Shown here piece by piece: positions 23,104-31,150 of a DNA stretch of 31,273 bases; position 1 is the first letter of the stretch; each line of letters begins with the position of its first letter. The translations under genes and the position numbers were made by a program. Source of the DNA: DASVLX01 sp035552275 (lineage in GTDB: Bacteria; Actinomycetota; Actinomycetes; Mycobacteriales; Pseudonocardiaceae). The stretch covers positions 1 through 31,273 of the forward strand of contig DASZLR010000159.1 of NCBI GenBank assembly GCA_035552275.1, given 5' to 3'. Under the pieces are notes generated by a model. The model saw only the letters and a program-made list of their open reading frames with translations. It was not told the origin of the DNA and searched no databases.

Positions 23104-23277
23104 GTCCGGAGACAGCCCCGGTAATAGCGGCGGTTGCGTGGTCTCGTGATCGGCCGGATCTCGTCGCAACAGACCCTGCCAGACATCGAGTGGATTCACG
23201 TTCAGGGCACGGGCATAGGCGTCCAGCACCCGAGCACTGGGTTTCGACTGCGGCCAGGTCGTTCGGGAGTCGCCGCA
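23065..23277 (-). pseudogene. Possible remnant of an XRE-type regulator gene
   Basis: The frame is open between TAG codons at 23278-23280 and 23065-23067 (71 codons) and has no convincing start. It reads like the second half of a helix-turn-helix domain with its tail: WPQSKPSARVLDAYARALNV, then NPLDVWQGLLRRDP. The first part of the domain is missing. It overlaps the M50-like gene by about 39 bp on the opposite strand. The assignment rests on pattern recognition only. Confidence 0.35.
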
Positions 23278-23359
23278 CTAGGTGGCATCATGCCGCCCCG
23301 TGACAGTCCGCATGTGGGGTGACGTGCCGCCCGGTATGCCCGCCCACCATCACTGTGTC

Positions 23360-23869
23360 ATGTCCATCGAGTCCTCTCACGACGACAAACGGTGGGTGGA
23401 CGCATCGACCGCGACCCCGGACTTGGTGGCGTGGCAGTACCCGGAAGCAGTGGAGTGGGTGCACCAACAGTTCTTGGCGCACCGGGACTCAGCCGCAGGC
23501 GAGTACCGGGAGCGCATCGATGAGCAGTTGGATGCCTACCTGCCGGCGCTGGTCGGCCCGGACGTCCAGCACTGGCGCGACTACACCGGCAGCGGCGACT
23601 ACTGCCCGCACCTCTGGGAGAGGCTGCCGGCGGCTTTGCAGGGCGGCGGCTGGGCGATGGAGCCGTACCAGCTCTCACCTGGCCGGAAACTGGTGATGCA
23701 AATCCTGGGGTTCGCCGACCGAGGTCAGCCTGCCGGACTCGGGCCGACCGGCCGACCGCCGTACGAAGTGTGCGACCGGCACGAGCGACCATCTAACAAG
23801 CCCTACCTCGGGTTGACCAACCGCCAGCGGGAGCACTACGTCAAGTACGACACGCTGTACGTCGGCTGA
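23360..23869 (+). CDS. Hypothetical protein
   Basis: A protein of 169 residues from ATG 23360; upstream in-frame starts at 23282 and 23336 are possible. It is soluble, acidic in the first half, and contains aromatic-rich segments (VAWQYPEAVEWVHQQFLAH, VQHWRDYTGSGDYCPHLWERLP). It ends with LGLTNRQREHYVKYDTLYVG. I recognise no domain. Codon third positions are GC-rich enough for a real gene but less so than in core neighbours. It precedes the APH-like gene by 48 bp on the same strand, so the pair may be co-transcribed, both being accessory. Confidence 0.6.
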   Translation: MSIESSHDDKRWVDASTATPDLVAWQYPEAVEWVHQQFLAHRDSAAGEYRERIDEQLDAYLPALVGPDVQHWRDYTGSGDYCPHLWERLPAALQGGGWAMEPYQLSPGRKLVMQILGFADRGQPAGLGPTGRPPYEVCDRHERPSNKPYLGLTNRQREHYVKYDTLYVG

Positions 23870-23917
23870 CCCCACTTGTAGACGATCCCCGGCTCATCGC
23901 CGATTCCAGGAACGCAT

Positions 23918-24715
23918 GTGCCCCGCATCGAGTGGACCGACCTTCCGGCGGCCGTGCGCTGGGCCGTTCGGCAGCGCACCGGTCCCGTGCTCGCGGCCCG
24001 CACGGCGTCGGCGGGGTTGAACTCCGAGATCGCCGCGTTCCTCCGCACGCCCGCGGGAACGGTGTTCGTGAAGGGGCGCCCGGTAGATCACCCCGGAGCC
24101 GTCACCCAACGACGCGAGGCCGCGATCAACTCCTACGTTCGATCCGTAGCGCCCCGTCTGTTGTGGCACCTGGAGTGCGAAGGCTGGGATCTGCTGTGTT
24201 TCCAGTACATCGCCGGTCGCCATGCCGACTATGCGCCGGGTTCGCCCGATCTGTCCGCCGTCGCCGACGCCATGGCAACGCTGGCCACCGTCGTCTGCCC
24301 TGACCTGCCCGAGATCAAGCGGGCCGAACAGCGGTGGGCGGGCTATCTTGACGGCCCGCCCGACGCCGAAATGCTGGCCGGCGATGCCTTGCTGCACACC
24401 GACTACAACCCTCTCAACATCCTGGTGACCATTGCCGGCGCGCAGATCATCGACTGGGCGTGGCCCACCAGGGGAGCCGCCTGGATCGACCCTGCTTGTT
24501 GGGCACTGCGATTGATCGCCGCTGGGCACCGGCCTGATCACGCAGCAGAGTTGGCGAAACAGTCTCCTGCCTTCGGTGCGGCACCAGACCGGGCCATCGC
24601 AGCGTTCGCGCTCGCCAATTCCCGGCTGTGGGCCGAGATCACCGGCAACGACCCCCAGCCGTGGAAGAAAGATATGGCGCGGGCGGCACATGCGTGGTCG
24701 GCATATCGAACATGA
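23918..24715 (+). CDS. APH-like phosphotransferase
   Basis: A 265-residue protein of the aminoglycoside phosphotransferase/choline kinase-like fold. The ATP-binding Lys is probably Lys52 in TVFVKG. The catalytic loop is LLHTDYNPLNILV (His160, Asp162, Asn167) and the Mg-binding Asp is Asp179 in IIDWAWP. It is slightly shorter than aminoglycoside-resistance enzymes, and members of this subgroup have varied or unknown small-molecule substrates, so antibiotic resistance should not be assumed. GTG start with AGGAA 5-6 nt upstream. Followed at once by a hairpin terminator. Confidence 0.85.
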   Translation: MPRIEWTDLPAAVRWAVRQRTGPVLAARTASAGLNSEIAAFLRTPAGTVFVKGRPVDHPGAVTQRREAAINSYVRSVAPRLLWHLECEGWDLLCFQYIAGRHADYAPGSPDLSAVADAMATLATVVCPDLPEIKRAEQRWAGYLDGPPDAEMLAGDALLHTDYNPLNILVTIAGAQIIDWAWPTRGAAWIDPACWALRLIAAGHRPDHAAELAKQSPAFGAAPDRAIAAFALANSRLWAEITGNDPQPWKKDMARAAHAWSAYRT

Positions 24716-24716
24716 C

Positions 24717-24754
24717 AAAGCCCGGCAACCGAAGTACCGCTCGGCCAGGGCTTT
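24717..24754. terminator. Hairpin between convergent APH-like and DUF6220-like genes
   Basis: AAAGCCC (24717-24723) pairs with GGGCTTT (24748-24754), extended by GGC/GCC (24724-24726 with 24744-24746) around a one-base bulge. The TTT/AAA ends make it usable in both directions. It begins 1 bp after the APH-like stop codon. Confidence 0.65.
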
Positions 24755-24778
24755 ACCATCGGTGGTTGGGGCTGTCGA

Positions 24779-25219
24779 TCAGTGGGAACCACGTCGGGTC
24801 TGAAACACGACGCCGAGCGCCGCGCCCAAGATCACCGCCGCGACCACCGGGTGCAACGCGCCGACGTACGGCGAACCGCTGCCGGCCCCCGCGAGCAGGC
24901 CCTCGACGCCGGTCAGCACGAACAGGACGACCACGGTCAGCACGAGCCGACGCGCTGGCCGGGCGATGATCATCGCGATGACCAGCAGCAGGGCCACGCC
25001 GGCCAGAATGTTGCCGAGCGTTCGGTGCGGGTCGAGGCTCGATGCGTCCTTCACCGGGCCGGTGGCGGCGAAGATGCCCGAGCCGGCCAGGTAGAACTGC
25101 ACGACTACGGCGGCGGCGAACAGCATCGCGCCGTAGCGCAGCACGGCGAGCGCGGCGGGTCGGACCCCGGACACGGATGCGGGCGCAGCGGCGGTGGCGG
25201 CCCGGTTGTCATCAGTCAT
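24779..25219 (-). CDS. DUF6220-like four-helix membrane protein
   Basis: A 146-residue membrane protein with four hydrophobic helices: about 24-45 (YGAMLFAAAVVVQFYLAGSG), 68-84 (ILAGVALLLVIAMIIA), 90-108 (LVLTVVVLFVLTGVEGLLA) and 119-137 (HPVVAAVILGAALGVVF). The pattern of VVQFYLAG in helix 1, a conserved LDPHRTLG before helix 2, and a GALHPVVA before helix 4 fits the DUF6220 family; the His residues could bind heme or metal. No function is known. ATG at 25219 is preferred to the longer Arg-rich frame. Confidence 0.75.
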   Translation of the reverse strand: MTDDNRAATAAAPASVSGVRPAALAVLRYGAMLFAAAVVVQFYLAGSGIFAATGPVKDASSLDPHRTLGNILAGVALLLVIAMIIARPARRLVLTVVVLFVLTGVEGLLAGAGSGSPYVGALHPVVAAVILGAALGVVFQTRRGSH

Positions 25220-25291
25220 GCGGCGAACCGAACCACGTCCGCGCCGCGCCCGCATCCGTCCGGCGGATGACCTTCGCCGTACGTCCAGCGA

Positions 25292-25317
25292 AGTATCCGC
25301 GAGATACTGTCCGTCAA
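25292..25317 (-). promoter_or_regulatory. Possible promoter/operator upstream of the DUF6220-like gene
   Basis: AGTATC-CGCGA-GATACT is a perfect 6-bp inverted repeat (25292-25308). On the minus strand TTGACG (25317-25312) precedes it and the second arm supplies a GATACT -10-like hexamer, although the 14-bp spacing is short. It would give a leader of about 70 nt. Confidence 0.3.
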
Positions 25318-25324
25318 TGCCTGG

Positions 25325-25759
25325 TCAGACGCGGTCCAGCACGACGATCGGGATCTGCCGCTCCGTCTTCGTCTGGTAGACGTCGTAGTCCGGCCAGACC
25401 TCGGTCATCAGCTTCCACAGCCTCGCCCGCTCGTCGCCCTCAGCCGTTCGCGCCCGGGCGGTGAACGTCTCGTCCTTCACCTGCACGGTCACCTCGGGGT
25501 TCGCGGTCAGGTTCAGGTACCAGGCCGGGTGCAGGTCGGCGCCGCCCTGCGAGGCCACGATCACATACGAGTCGCCGTCCTGCCGGTAGATCAACGCGGT
25601 CCGCCGGGGCAGGCCGGACTTCCGCCCGAGGGTGGTGAGCAGCAGGGTCGTGGTACCCCGCCACTCGTGTCCGTCGGCACCATCGCTGGCCACGTACTGG
25701 TCGATGTGGCTGCGGACCCACTCGGTTGGACTGTCCTGGACCTCGGTCTCGCCCGACAT
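25325..25759 (-). CDS. F420-dependent nitroreductase-family (Ddn-like) oxidoreductase
   Basis: A 144-residue split-beta-barrel protein of the deazaflavin (F420)-dependent nitroreductase family. Family marks are TTTLLLTTLGRKSGLPRRTALIY, the cofactor-binding block with Gly-Arg-Lys-Ser-Gly, then YVIVASQGGADLHPAWYLNLTANPEVTVQV and the closing VWPDYDVYQTKTERQIPIVVL. In mycobacteria members reduce quinones or activate nitro-drugs. The substrate here is unknown. ATG at 25759 is chosen because AGGAG lies 6 nt upstream; GTG at 25762 would be too close. It is divergent from the methyltransferase gene. It implies that the organism makes coenzyme F420. Confidence 0.92.
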   Translation of the reverse strand: MSGETEVQDSPTEWVRSHIDQYVASDGADGHEWRGTTTLLLTTLGRKSGLPRRTALIYRQDGDSYVIVASQGGADLHPAWYLNLTANPEVTVQVKDETFTARARTAEGDERARLWKLMTEVWPDYDVYQTKTERQIPIVVLDRV

Positions 25760-25905
25760 CACACACTCCTCTGGCTATCGACTGTCACGATCAGTGTCAG
25801 CCAGTTCAACCGAACCGGCCACCGCGTGATTCCGGTTGCGTTCGGCTCGCGCTCCTGTCCGTCACATCACCCGGTCCGTTAACGTGCCTCACCGGAGGTG
25901 ACCGC

Positions 25906-26679
25906 TTGTCGATCAACAGCCACAGTCCAGCGTTGCCCTTGACCGGCGAGCGCACGGTGCCCGATGTGCCGGAGGAAAATTACTGGTTCAGGCGGCACGA
26001 AGCCGTCTACGAGGCGCTGCTGCCGCAGTGTGTGGACGCGGTTGTGCTGGAAGCCGGCTGCGGTGAGGGCTACGGCGCCGACCTGCTCGCCGGCTCCGCG
26101 CGCCGGGTGATCGCCGTCGACTACGACCAACCGACCGTCGCCCACGTCCAGCGCAAGTATCCCCGGCTGGCGGTGCTGCGCGCCAATCTCGTCGGCCTGC
26201 CGATCCGCCCGGCCGCTGTGGACGTGGTGGCGAACCTGCAGGTGATCGAGCATCTCTGGGATCAGGCCGGGTTCCTCGCCGAGTGTCACCGGGTGCTGCG
26301 GCCGGCCGGCGCGCTGCTGGTGAGCACCCCGAACCGGCTCACCTTCTCCCCCGGCCGGGACACCCCGCTCAACCCGTTCCACACCCGCGAGCTGGCCGCC
26401 GACGAACTGGCCAAGCTGCTCGCCGACGCCGGTTTCGACGTCGAGTTCCTCGGTGGCCTGCGGCACGGCCCCCGGCTCGCCGACCTCGACGCGGCGCACG
26501 GCGGCTCGCTGATCGGCGCGCAGGAGCGGGTCGTGCTCGGCCACCTGCCCGGTGCGGCGAGCTGGCCGGCCGACCTGCTGGCGGACATCGTCTCGGTGCG
26601 GGCGGCGGACTTCGTGATCGACGACGAGCGGGTGGACGACAGCCTTGATCTGGTCGCGGTGGCAAGGAAATCCAGGTGA
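25906..26679 (+). CDS. SAM-dependent methyltransferase (Rv3030-like, methylglucose lipopolysaccharide cluster)
   Basis: A 257-residue class I methyltransferase. Motif I is VLEAGCGEG (47-55), followed by VIAVDYD, and later LVSTPNRLTFSPG. The start LTGERTVPDVPEENYWFRRHEAVY and NPFHTRELAADEL are, as I recall, hallmarks of M. tuberculosis Rv3030, the proposed 6-O-methyltransferase acting on methylglucose lipopolysaccharide. The TTG at 25906 is set by GGAGG (25894-25898) 7 nt upstream, with a possible -10 TAACGT at 25880-25885. The stop overlaps the GTG of the GH57 gene by 4 nt, so the three genes to 29488 form one coupled operon. The sugar-methylating role is inferred from orthology and neighbours. 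Confidence 0.9.
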   Translation: MSINSHSPALPLTGERTVPDVPEENYWFRRHEAVYEALLPQCVDAVVLEAGCGEGYGADLLAGSARRVIAVDYDQPTVAHVQRKYPRLAVLRANLVGLPIRPAAVDVVANLQVIEHLWDQAGFLAECHRVLRPAGALLVSTPNRLTFSPGRDTPLNPFHTRELAADELAKLLADAGFDVEFLGGLRHGPRLADLDAAHGGSLIGAQERVVLGHLPGAASWPADLLADIVSVRAADFVIDDERVDDSLDLVAVARKSR

Positions 26680-28250
26680 GTGACGAACCGGTCGGCACGT
26701 TCTGCCTGGTGCTGCACAGTCATCTGCCCTGGCTGCCGCATCACGGCCAGTGGCCGGTCGGCGAGGAATGGCTGTACCAGGCGTGGGCGCATTCCTATCT
26801 GCCCGTGCTGGACATGCTGCGCCGGTTCGCCGAGGAAGGCCGGCGGGACGTGCTCACCCTCGGCGTCACCCCGGTGCTGGCCGCGCAGCTCGATGATCCG
26901 TACTGCCTGCGCGGCTGCCACGAATGGCTGGGCACCTGGCGGCTGCGGGCGCAGCACGCGGCCACCCGCGCGCACGGCCGCTGGCCCGCCGACGCCGAGA
27001 CCCGCGCGCTGGCCGCGGTCGAATGGCGGGCCGCGACCACGGCGCTGGCCGAGTTCGAAACCCGGTGGCGGCACGGCTTTTCGCCGTTGCTGCGGCCACT
27101 GGTCGACACCGGCGCGATCGAGTTGTTGGGCGGCCCGGCCACCCATCCCTTTCAGCCGCTGCTGGACCCCCGGCTGCGGCAGTTCACGCTGCGTCTCGGA
27201 CTGGCCGACACCGCGCTGCGGCTCGGCGGCGCGCCAGCCGGAATCTGGGCGCCGGAGTGCGGTTACGCCCCCGGCATGGAACACGACTACGCGGCCGCGG
27301 GGGTGCGCCGGTTCCTGGTGGACGGCCCGGCGCTGCGCGGCGACACCGCCGCCGCCCGCCCGGTCGGCGACAGCGATGTGGTGTGCTTCGGCCGCGATCT
27401 TGAGGTGACGTACCGGGTGTGGTCGCCGAAGGCCGGTTATCCGGGCCATCCGGCGTACCGCGACTTCCACACGTTCGACCATCCCACCGGCCTGAAACCC
27501 GCGCGGGTGACCGGAAAGAACGTGGCGCCCGAGGACAAGAAGCCCTACGACCCGGCGTTCGCCGCGCTCGCGCTGCGCCGGCACGTCACCGATTTCGTGG
27601 ACACCGTGGTGCGCAGGCTGACCGAGCTCGCCGACCGGAACGGCCGGCCGGGGCTGGTGGTGACCGCCTACGACACCGAGTTGTTCGGGCACTGGTGGCA
27701 CGAGGGTCCAGCCTGGCTGGAAGGCGTGCTGCGGGCGTTGCCCGAGGCCGGCGTGCGGGTCAGCACGCTGCGCGGCGCGCTGGACGCCGGCCATGTCGGC
27801 CCGCCGGTCGAGCTGCCGGCGTCGTCGTGGGGGTCCGGGAAGGACTGGCGGTCCTGGGACGGCGAGCAGGTCGCGGATCTGGTGGAGGCGGGCGCGGCGG
27901 CACAGGCTCTGCTACTGTCCGTTGTGGACAAACATGTCGGCGCCCTCCGCGATCCAGCGCTGGACCAGCTCGTCCGGGAGGCATTGCTCGCGCTGTCATC
28001 CGACTGGGCCTTCATGGTCACCAAGGACTCGGCCGCCGACTACGCCCGACGGCGGGCCAAGGAGCATCACGACCGGCTCGTCCACCTGGCCGACGCGGTG
28101 CGCTGCGCCGACCGGACCGGTGACCGCGCCGAGGTGTCGGCACTGGTGGAGCGGCTGCGTGCCGACGATGGTCCGTTCGGCCATCTGGACGCCCGGATGC
28201 TCGGTTCGTTGGCCGGAATGCGAGGATCTTTCAGATCATGCGCGTCTTGA
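26676..28250 (+). CDS. GH57 1,4-alpha-glucan branching enzyme
   Basis: A 524-residue GH57 protein. Region I is HSHLPW (14-19). The nucleophile region is GIWAPECGY with Glu194. The acid region is YDTELFGHWWHEG with Asp333. The WSPKAGYPGHPAYRDFHTFD block is typical of the branching-enzyme subgroup, and a DUF1957-like helical C-terminus follows (about 400-524). It forms alpha-1,6 branches on alpha-1,4-glucan in the cytosol. Position between an Rv3030-like methyltransferase and an Rv3032-like glucosyltransferase matches Rv3031 and points to methylglucose lipopolysaccharide or capsular-type glucan and not bulk glycogen. Start codon GTG overlaps the upstream gene; its end overlaps the downstream gene by 13 bp. 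Confidence 0.95.
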   Translation: MSDEPVGTFCLVLHSHLPWLPHHGQWPVGEEWLYQAWAHSYLPVLDMLRRFAEEGRRDVLTLGVTPVLAAQLDDPYCLRGCHEWLGTWRLRAQHAATRAHGRWPADAETRALAAVEWRAATTALAEFETRWRHGFSPLLRPLVDTGAIELLGGPATHPFQPLLDPRLRQFTLRLGLADTALRLGGAPAGIWAPECGYAPGMEHDYAAAGVRRFLVDGPALRGDTAAARPVGDSDVVCFGRDLEVTYRVWSPKAGYPGHPAYRDFHTFDHPTGLKPARVTGKNVAPEDKKPYDPAFAALALRRHVTDFVDTVVRRLTELADRNGRPGLVVTAYDTELFGHWWHEGPAWLEGVLRALPEAGVRVSTLRGALDAGHVGPPVELPASSWGSGKDWRSWDGEQVADLVEAGAAAQALLLSVVDKHVGALRDPALDQLVREALLALSSDWAFMVTKDSAADYARRRAKEHHDRLVHLADAVRCADRTGDRAEVSALVERLRADDGPFGHLDARMLGSLAGMRGSFRSCAS

Positions 28251-29488
28251 TGCTGTCCTGGGAGTACCCGCCGGTGGTCGTCGGCGGGCTCGGTCGACAT
28301 GTGGACGCGCTGGCCCGGCATCTCACCGAAGCCGGCCACGAGGTTGTGGTGCTGTGCCGCCATGAGTCCGGCACTGACGCGACCACCCATCCGAACGAAG
28401 ACGTCGTTCAGGACGGCGTGCGGGTGATCCGGGTCGCCGAGGATCCGCCGCACCTGGTGTTCGAGCGCGATCTGGTGGCGTGGACGCTGGCCATGGGGCA
28501 CGCGATGGTCCGCGCGGCGCACCGGCTGCTGCGCACCTGGCGGCCGGACGTGGTGCACGCGCACGACTGGCTGGTCACCCATCCGGCGGTGGCCGTCGCC
28601 GACCTGCTCGGCGTGCCGCTGGTCGCCACCGTGCACGCCACCGAGGCCGGCCGGCACAGCGGCTGGCTGTCCCGGCCGCTGAACCAGCAGGTGCACTCGG
28701 TCGAGTGGTGGCTGGCGAACCGGGCGGACGCGCTGATCACCTGCTCGACCGCGATGCGGGCCGAAGTCGCCCACCTCTTCGAAATCGAGCCGGAGCGGAT
28801 CACCGTGATCCACAATGGAATCGAGGTGCGCGGCTGGCGGGTGCGGGCGGCCGAGGTCGCCGAATTCCGGCGTCGGCATGTCGCCGAGGACGATCCCCTG
28901 CTGTTGTTCTTCGGCCGGCTGGAATGGGAGAAGGGCGTGCAGGATCTGATCGCCGCACTGCCCCGCGTCCGGGCCAGCCATCCCGGCGCGCGGCTGGTCG
29001 TCGCCGGCAAGGGCACCCATGAGGCCGAGCTGATCGAGGCCGCGCGCAAGCATCGGGTGCGGCGCGCGGTGGATTTCGTCGGGCACCTGTCGGATCGTGA
29101 GTTGCGGGCCGCGCTGGCGGCGGCGGACGCTGTCGTGCTGCCCAGCCGCTATGAGCCGTTCGGCATCGTCGCGCTGGAAACGGCGGCGGCCGGCGCTCCG
29201 CTGGTCGCGTCCACTGCGGGCGGGCTGGCCGAAGTGGTCGTGGACGGGCGGACCGGCGTGTCGTTCCCGCCGGGCGACTCCGCCGCGCTGGCCACGGCGG
29301 TGGGCACGGTGCTGGCCGATCCGGCGGCGGCCCGGCGGCGGGCGAAACTCGCCCGGCAGCGGCTTGCCACCGATTTCGACTGGCACCGGATCGCCGAGGC
29401 CACCGCCGACGTCTACCGCGCCGCGCCGGCCGCCGCCGGTGTCGGCCTCGGCCGGCCGAAGATCGCCACCGGCAACGCATTCCAGTGA
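28238..29488 (+). CDS. GT4 alpha-1,4-glucosyltransferase (Rv3032-like)
   Basis: A 416-residue GT-B fold enzyme. The N-terminal glycine loop is EYPPVVVGGLGRHV (9-22), characteristic of glycogen-synthase-like GT4 members. VHAHDWL at 106-112 and TCSTAMRAEV at 168-177 follow. The donor site has FFGRLEWEKGVQDLI (224-238) and the E-x7-E motif with Glu306 and Glu314 in SRYEPFGIVALETAAAG. It elongates alpha-1,4-glucan from a nucleotide-glucose. The M. tuberculosis counterpart Rv3032 contributes to methylglucose lipopolysaccharide and glucan. Overlaps the GH57 gene by 13 bp. Convergent with the next gene, only 4 bp apart. Confidence 0.94.
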   Translation: MRVLMLSWEYPPVVVGGLGRHVDALARHLTEAGHEVVVLCRHESGTDATTHPNEDVVQDGVRVIRVAEDPPHLVFERDLVAWTLAMGHAMVRAAHRLLRTWRPDVVHAHDWLVTHPAVAVADLLGVPLVATVHATEAGRHSGWLSRPLNQQVHSVEWWLANRADALITCSTAMRAEVAHLFEIEPERITVIHNGIEVRGWRVRAAEVAEFRRRHVAEDDPLLLFFGRLEWEKGVQDLIAALPRVRASHPGARLVVAGKGTHEAELIEAARKHRVRRAVDFVGHLSDRELRAALAAADAVVLPSRYEPFGIVALETAAAGAPLVASTAGGLAEVVVDGRTGVSFPPGDSAALATAVGTVLADPAAARRRAKLARQRLATDFDWHRIAEATADVYRAAPAAAGVGLGRPKIATGNAFQ

Positions 29489-29492
29489 GTGT

Positions 29493-30080
29493 CTAATCTG
29501 GACGGAGGCTGCGTAGCAGCGGGTCGATCACGTCATCGAGGCCGGTCCCGGCCAGCTCGGCGGGGAGCAAGCCGCTGCTGACCAGGCTCGCGTAGCCGTG
29601 CACGGCGGCCATCAACGGCAGCCCGATCCGCTCCGCCGGGCCCTGTCGGACCTCGCCGATGCGTTGCCCTTCCGCGATCAGGGCCAGCAATGTCCCGATC
29701 ACGCGGTGCCCGGCCGCGATCAGCTCCGCCGACGCCGCCGAGTCGTGCTTGGCCGTGTACATGATGTCGAGCAGTTCGGTGTTCGCGACGGCGAAGTCCA
29801 CGTAGACGTAGGCCTGCCCGCGCATTCTCGCGGCGAACGGCCGGCCGGACCTCTGGGCGGCGGCCTGCAGGGCGAGCAGACGCTCGAAACCGGCCAGCGC
29901 CACCGCGTCCAACAACGCCTGCTTGTCCTTGAAATGCCTGCTCGGCGCGGCATTGCTGACGCCAAGATCGCGCGCCAGCTCCCGCAGCGACAACGCGGCC
30001 AGACCCTTCTCCCGGATGGTCTGCTCGGCCCGGTCCAGCAGAGCCGCGCGCAGGTCACCGTGGTGGTAGCGGACAGGCAT
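29493..30080 (-). CDS. TetR family transcriptional regulator
   Basis: A 195-residue repressor. The N-terminal domain (YHHGDLRAALLDRAEQTIREKG, LSLRELARDLGVSNAAPSRHFKDKQALLDAV) is a typical TetR helix-turn-helix, and a C-terminal domain of the WHG type follows, with residues such as LPLMAAVHGYASLVSSG. ATG at 30080 is taken because the homologous region starts here and TAGGGT ends 7 nt before it on the minus strand, consistent with leaderless transcription. Divergent from an SDR gene with a palindrome in between (30115-30139), so it very probably regulates that gene. Ends 4 bp from the convergent glucosyltransferase gene. Confidence 0.9.
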   Translation of the reverse strand: MPVRYHHGDLRAALLDRAEQTIREKGLAALSLRELARDLGVSNAAPSRHFKDKQALLDAVALAGFERLLALQAAAQRSGRPFAARMRGQAYVYVDFAVANTELLDIMYTAKHDSAASAELIAAGHRVIGTLLALIAEGQRIGEVRQGPAERIGLPLMAAVHGYASLVSSGLLPAELAGTGLDDVIDPLLRSLRPD

Positions 30081-30114
30081 GTCGGACACCCTACCGTTCA
30101 TGTAGCCAACGATC

Positions 30115-30155
30115 ACATTGTATCCATTGACAACAATGTTGACGCTGACTACTTT
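30115..30155 (+). promoter_or_regulatory. TetR operator and near-consensus leaderless promoter of the SDR gene
   Basis: ACATTGT (30115-30121) and ACAATGT (30133-30139) are inverted, with an 11-bp spacer. TTGACA (30127-30132) and TACTTT (30150-30155) are separated by exactly 17 bp, and the -10 ends 6 nt before the ATG at 30162. A repressor on the palindrome would cover the -35. Confidence 0.78.
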
Positions 30156-30161
30156 CAGGTC

Positions 30162-31076
30162 ATGCCTACCTGGACTACACAAGACCTGCCCGACCTGACC
30201 GGCCGCACCGTGGTGGTGACCGGTGCGAACAGCGGTTTGGGCATCGAAACCACCAAGGGGCTCGCCGGCGCCGGCGCCCACGTCGTGCTGGCCGTGCGTG
30301 ACCCGCAACGCGGCAAGGCCGCCGCTGACACCGTGTCGAACGCCCGGGGCGGCGTCGAGGTGCGCCGGCTGGACCTGGCCGATCTCGCCTCGGTGCGCGA
30401 ATTCGCCGCCGGCTGGCAGGGAAAACTGGACATCCTGATCAACAACGCCGGGGTGATGAACGTCGCCGAGTCGAAGACCAAGGACGGCTTCGAGACGCAC
30501 TTCGGCACCAACCACCTCGGTCACTTCGCGCTGACCAACCTGCTGCTGCCGCACATCACCGACCGGGTGGTCAGCGTGTCGTCCGGGGCCCACCGATGGG
30601 GCAACGGGCGGATCCACTTCGACAACCTGAGCCTGGCCGGCGAGTACGCCCCGATGTCCGCCTACGGTCAGTCCAAACTGGCCAACCTGCTGTTCATCCT
30701 GGAACTACAGCGCCGGTTCGCCGCGGCGGGATCGCCGGTGCGGGCGCTGGCCGCGCACCCCGGCTACGCCGCCACCAACCTGCAAAGCCACGACGCCAGC
30801 CCGCTCCGGCGCGCGGCGATGGTGATCAGCAACCGATTGGTCGCCCAGGACAGCAAGTTCGGGGCGTTGCCGACGCTGTACGCCGCGACCCAGGACCTGC
30901 CCGGCGCCAGCTACCTCGGCCCCAACGGATTCCAGGAGATGCGCGGCTTGCCCACCATGGTCGGCAGGTCCGCGGCCGCCAGCGACCCCGAGTCCGCCAA
31001 GCGCCTGTGGACGGTGTCCGAGCAGTTGACCGGCGTCACCTTCCCGACGCTGGACCGGAGCATCATCGCCGGATAA
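30162..31076 (+). CDS. Short-chain dehydrogenase/reductase
   Basis: A 304-residue classical SDR related to retinol/protochlorophyllide-type oxidoreductases. Cofactor motif TGANSGLG (20-27), NNAG (94-97), the catalytic Ser in VVSVSSGAHRWG (140 or 141), and YGQSK with Tyr168 and Lys172. VRDPQRGKAAA after strand 2 favours NADP(H) (basic residues). The substrate is unknown; TetR-controlled members often act on xenobiotic or lipid carbonyls. The start is fixed by the strong promoter 6 nt upstream. Confidence 0.92.
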   Translation: MPTWTTQDLPDLTGRTVVVTGANSGLGIETTKGLAGAGAHVVLAVRDPQRGKAAADTVSNARGGVEVRRLDLADLASVREFAAGWQGKLDILINNAGVMNVAESKTKDGFETHFGTNHLGHFALTNLLLPHITDRVVSVSSGAHRWGNGRIHFDNLSLAGEYAPMSAYGQSKLANLLFILELQRRFAAAGSPVRALAAHPGYAATNLQSHDASPLRRAAMVISNRLVAQDSKFGALPTLYAATQDLPGASYLGPNGFQEMRGLPTMVGRSAAASDPESAKRLWTVSEQLTGVTFPTLDRSIIAG

Positions 31077-31126
31077 GGGGTTGCGCAGATTGGGGTCGGC
31101 CGGAGGGCGAATGAGCGCGAAAATTG

Positions 31127-31142
31127 AGTGACCGAGGTCACT
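31127..31142. promoter_or_regulatory. Palindrome upstream of the SOS box
   Basis: AGTGACC-GA-GGTCACT is a perfect 7-bp inverted repeat lying 8 bp before the LexA-type box. It follows the SDR stop by 50 bp and lacks a T-tract, so an operator is more likely than a terminator. Confidence 0.45.
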
Positions 31143-31150
31143 TGATCTAG

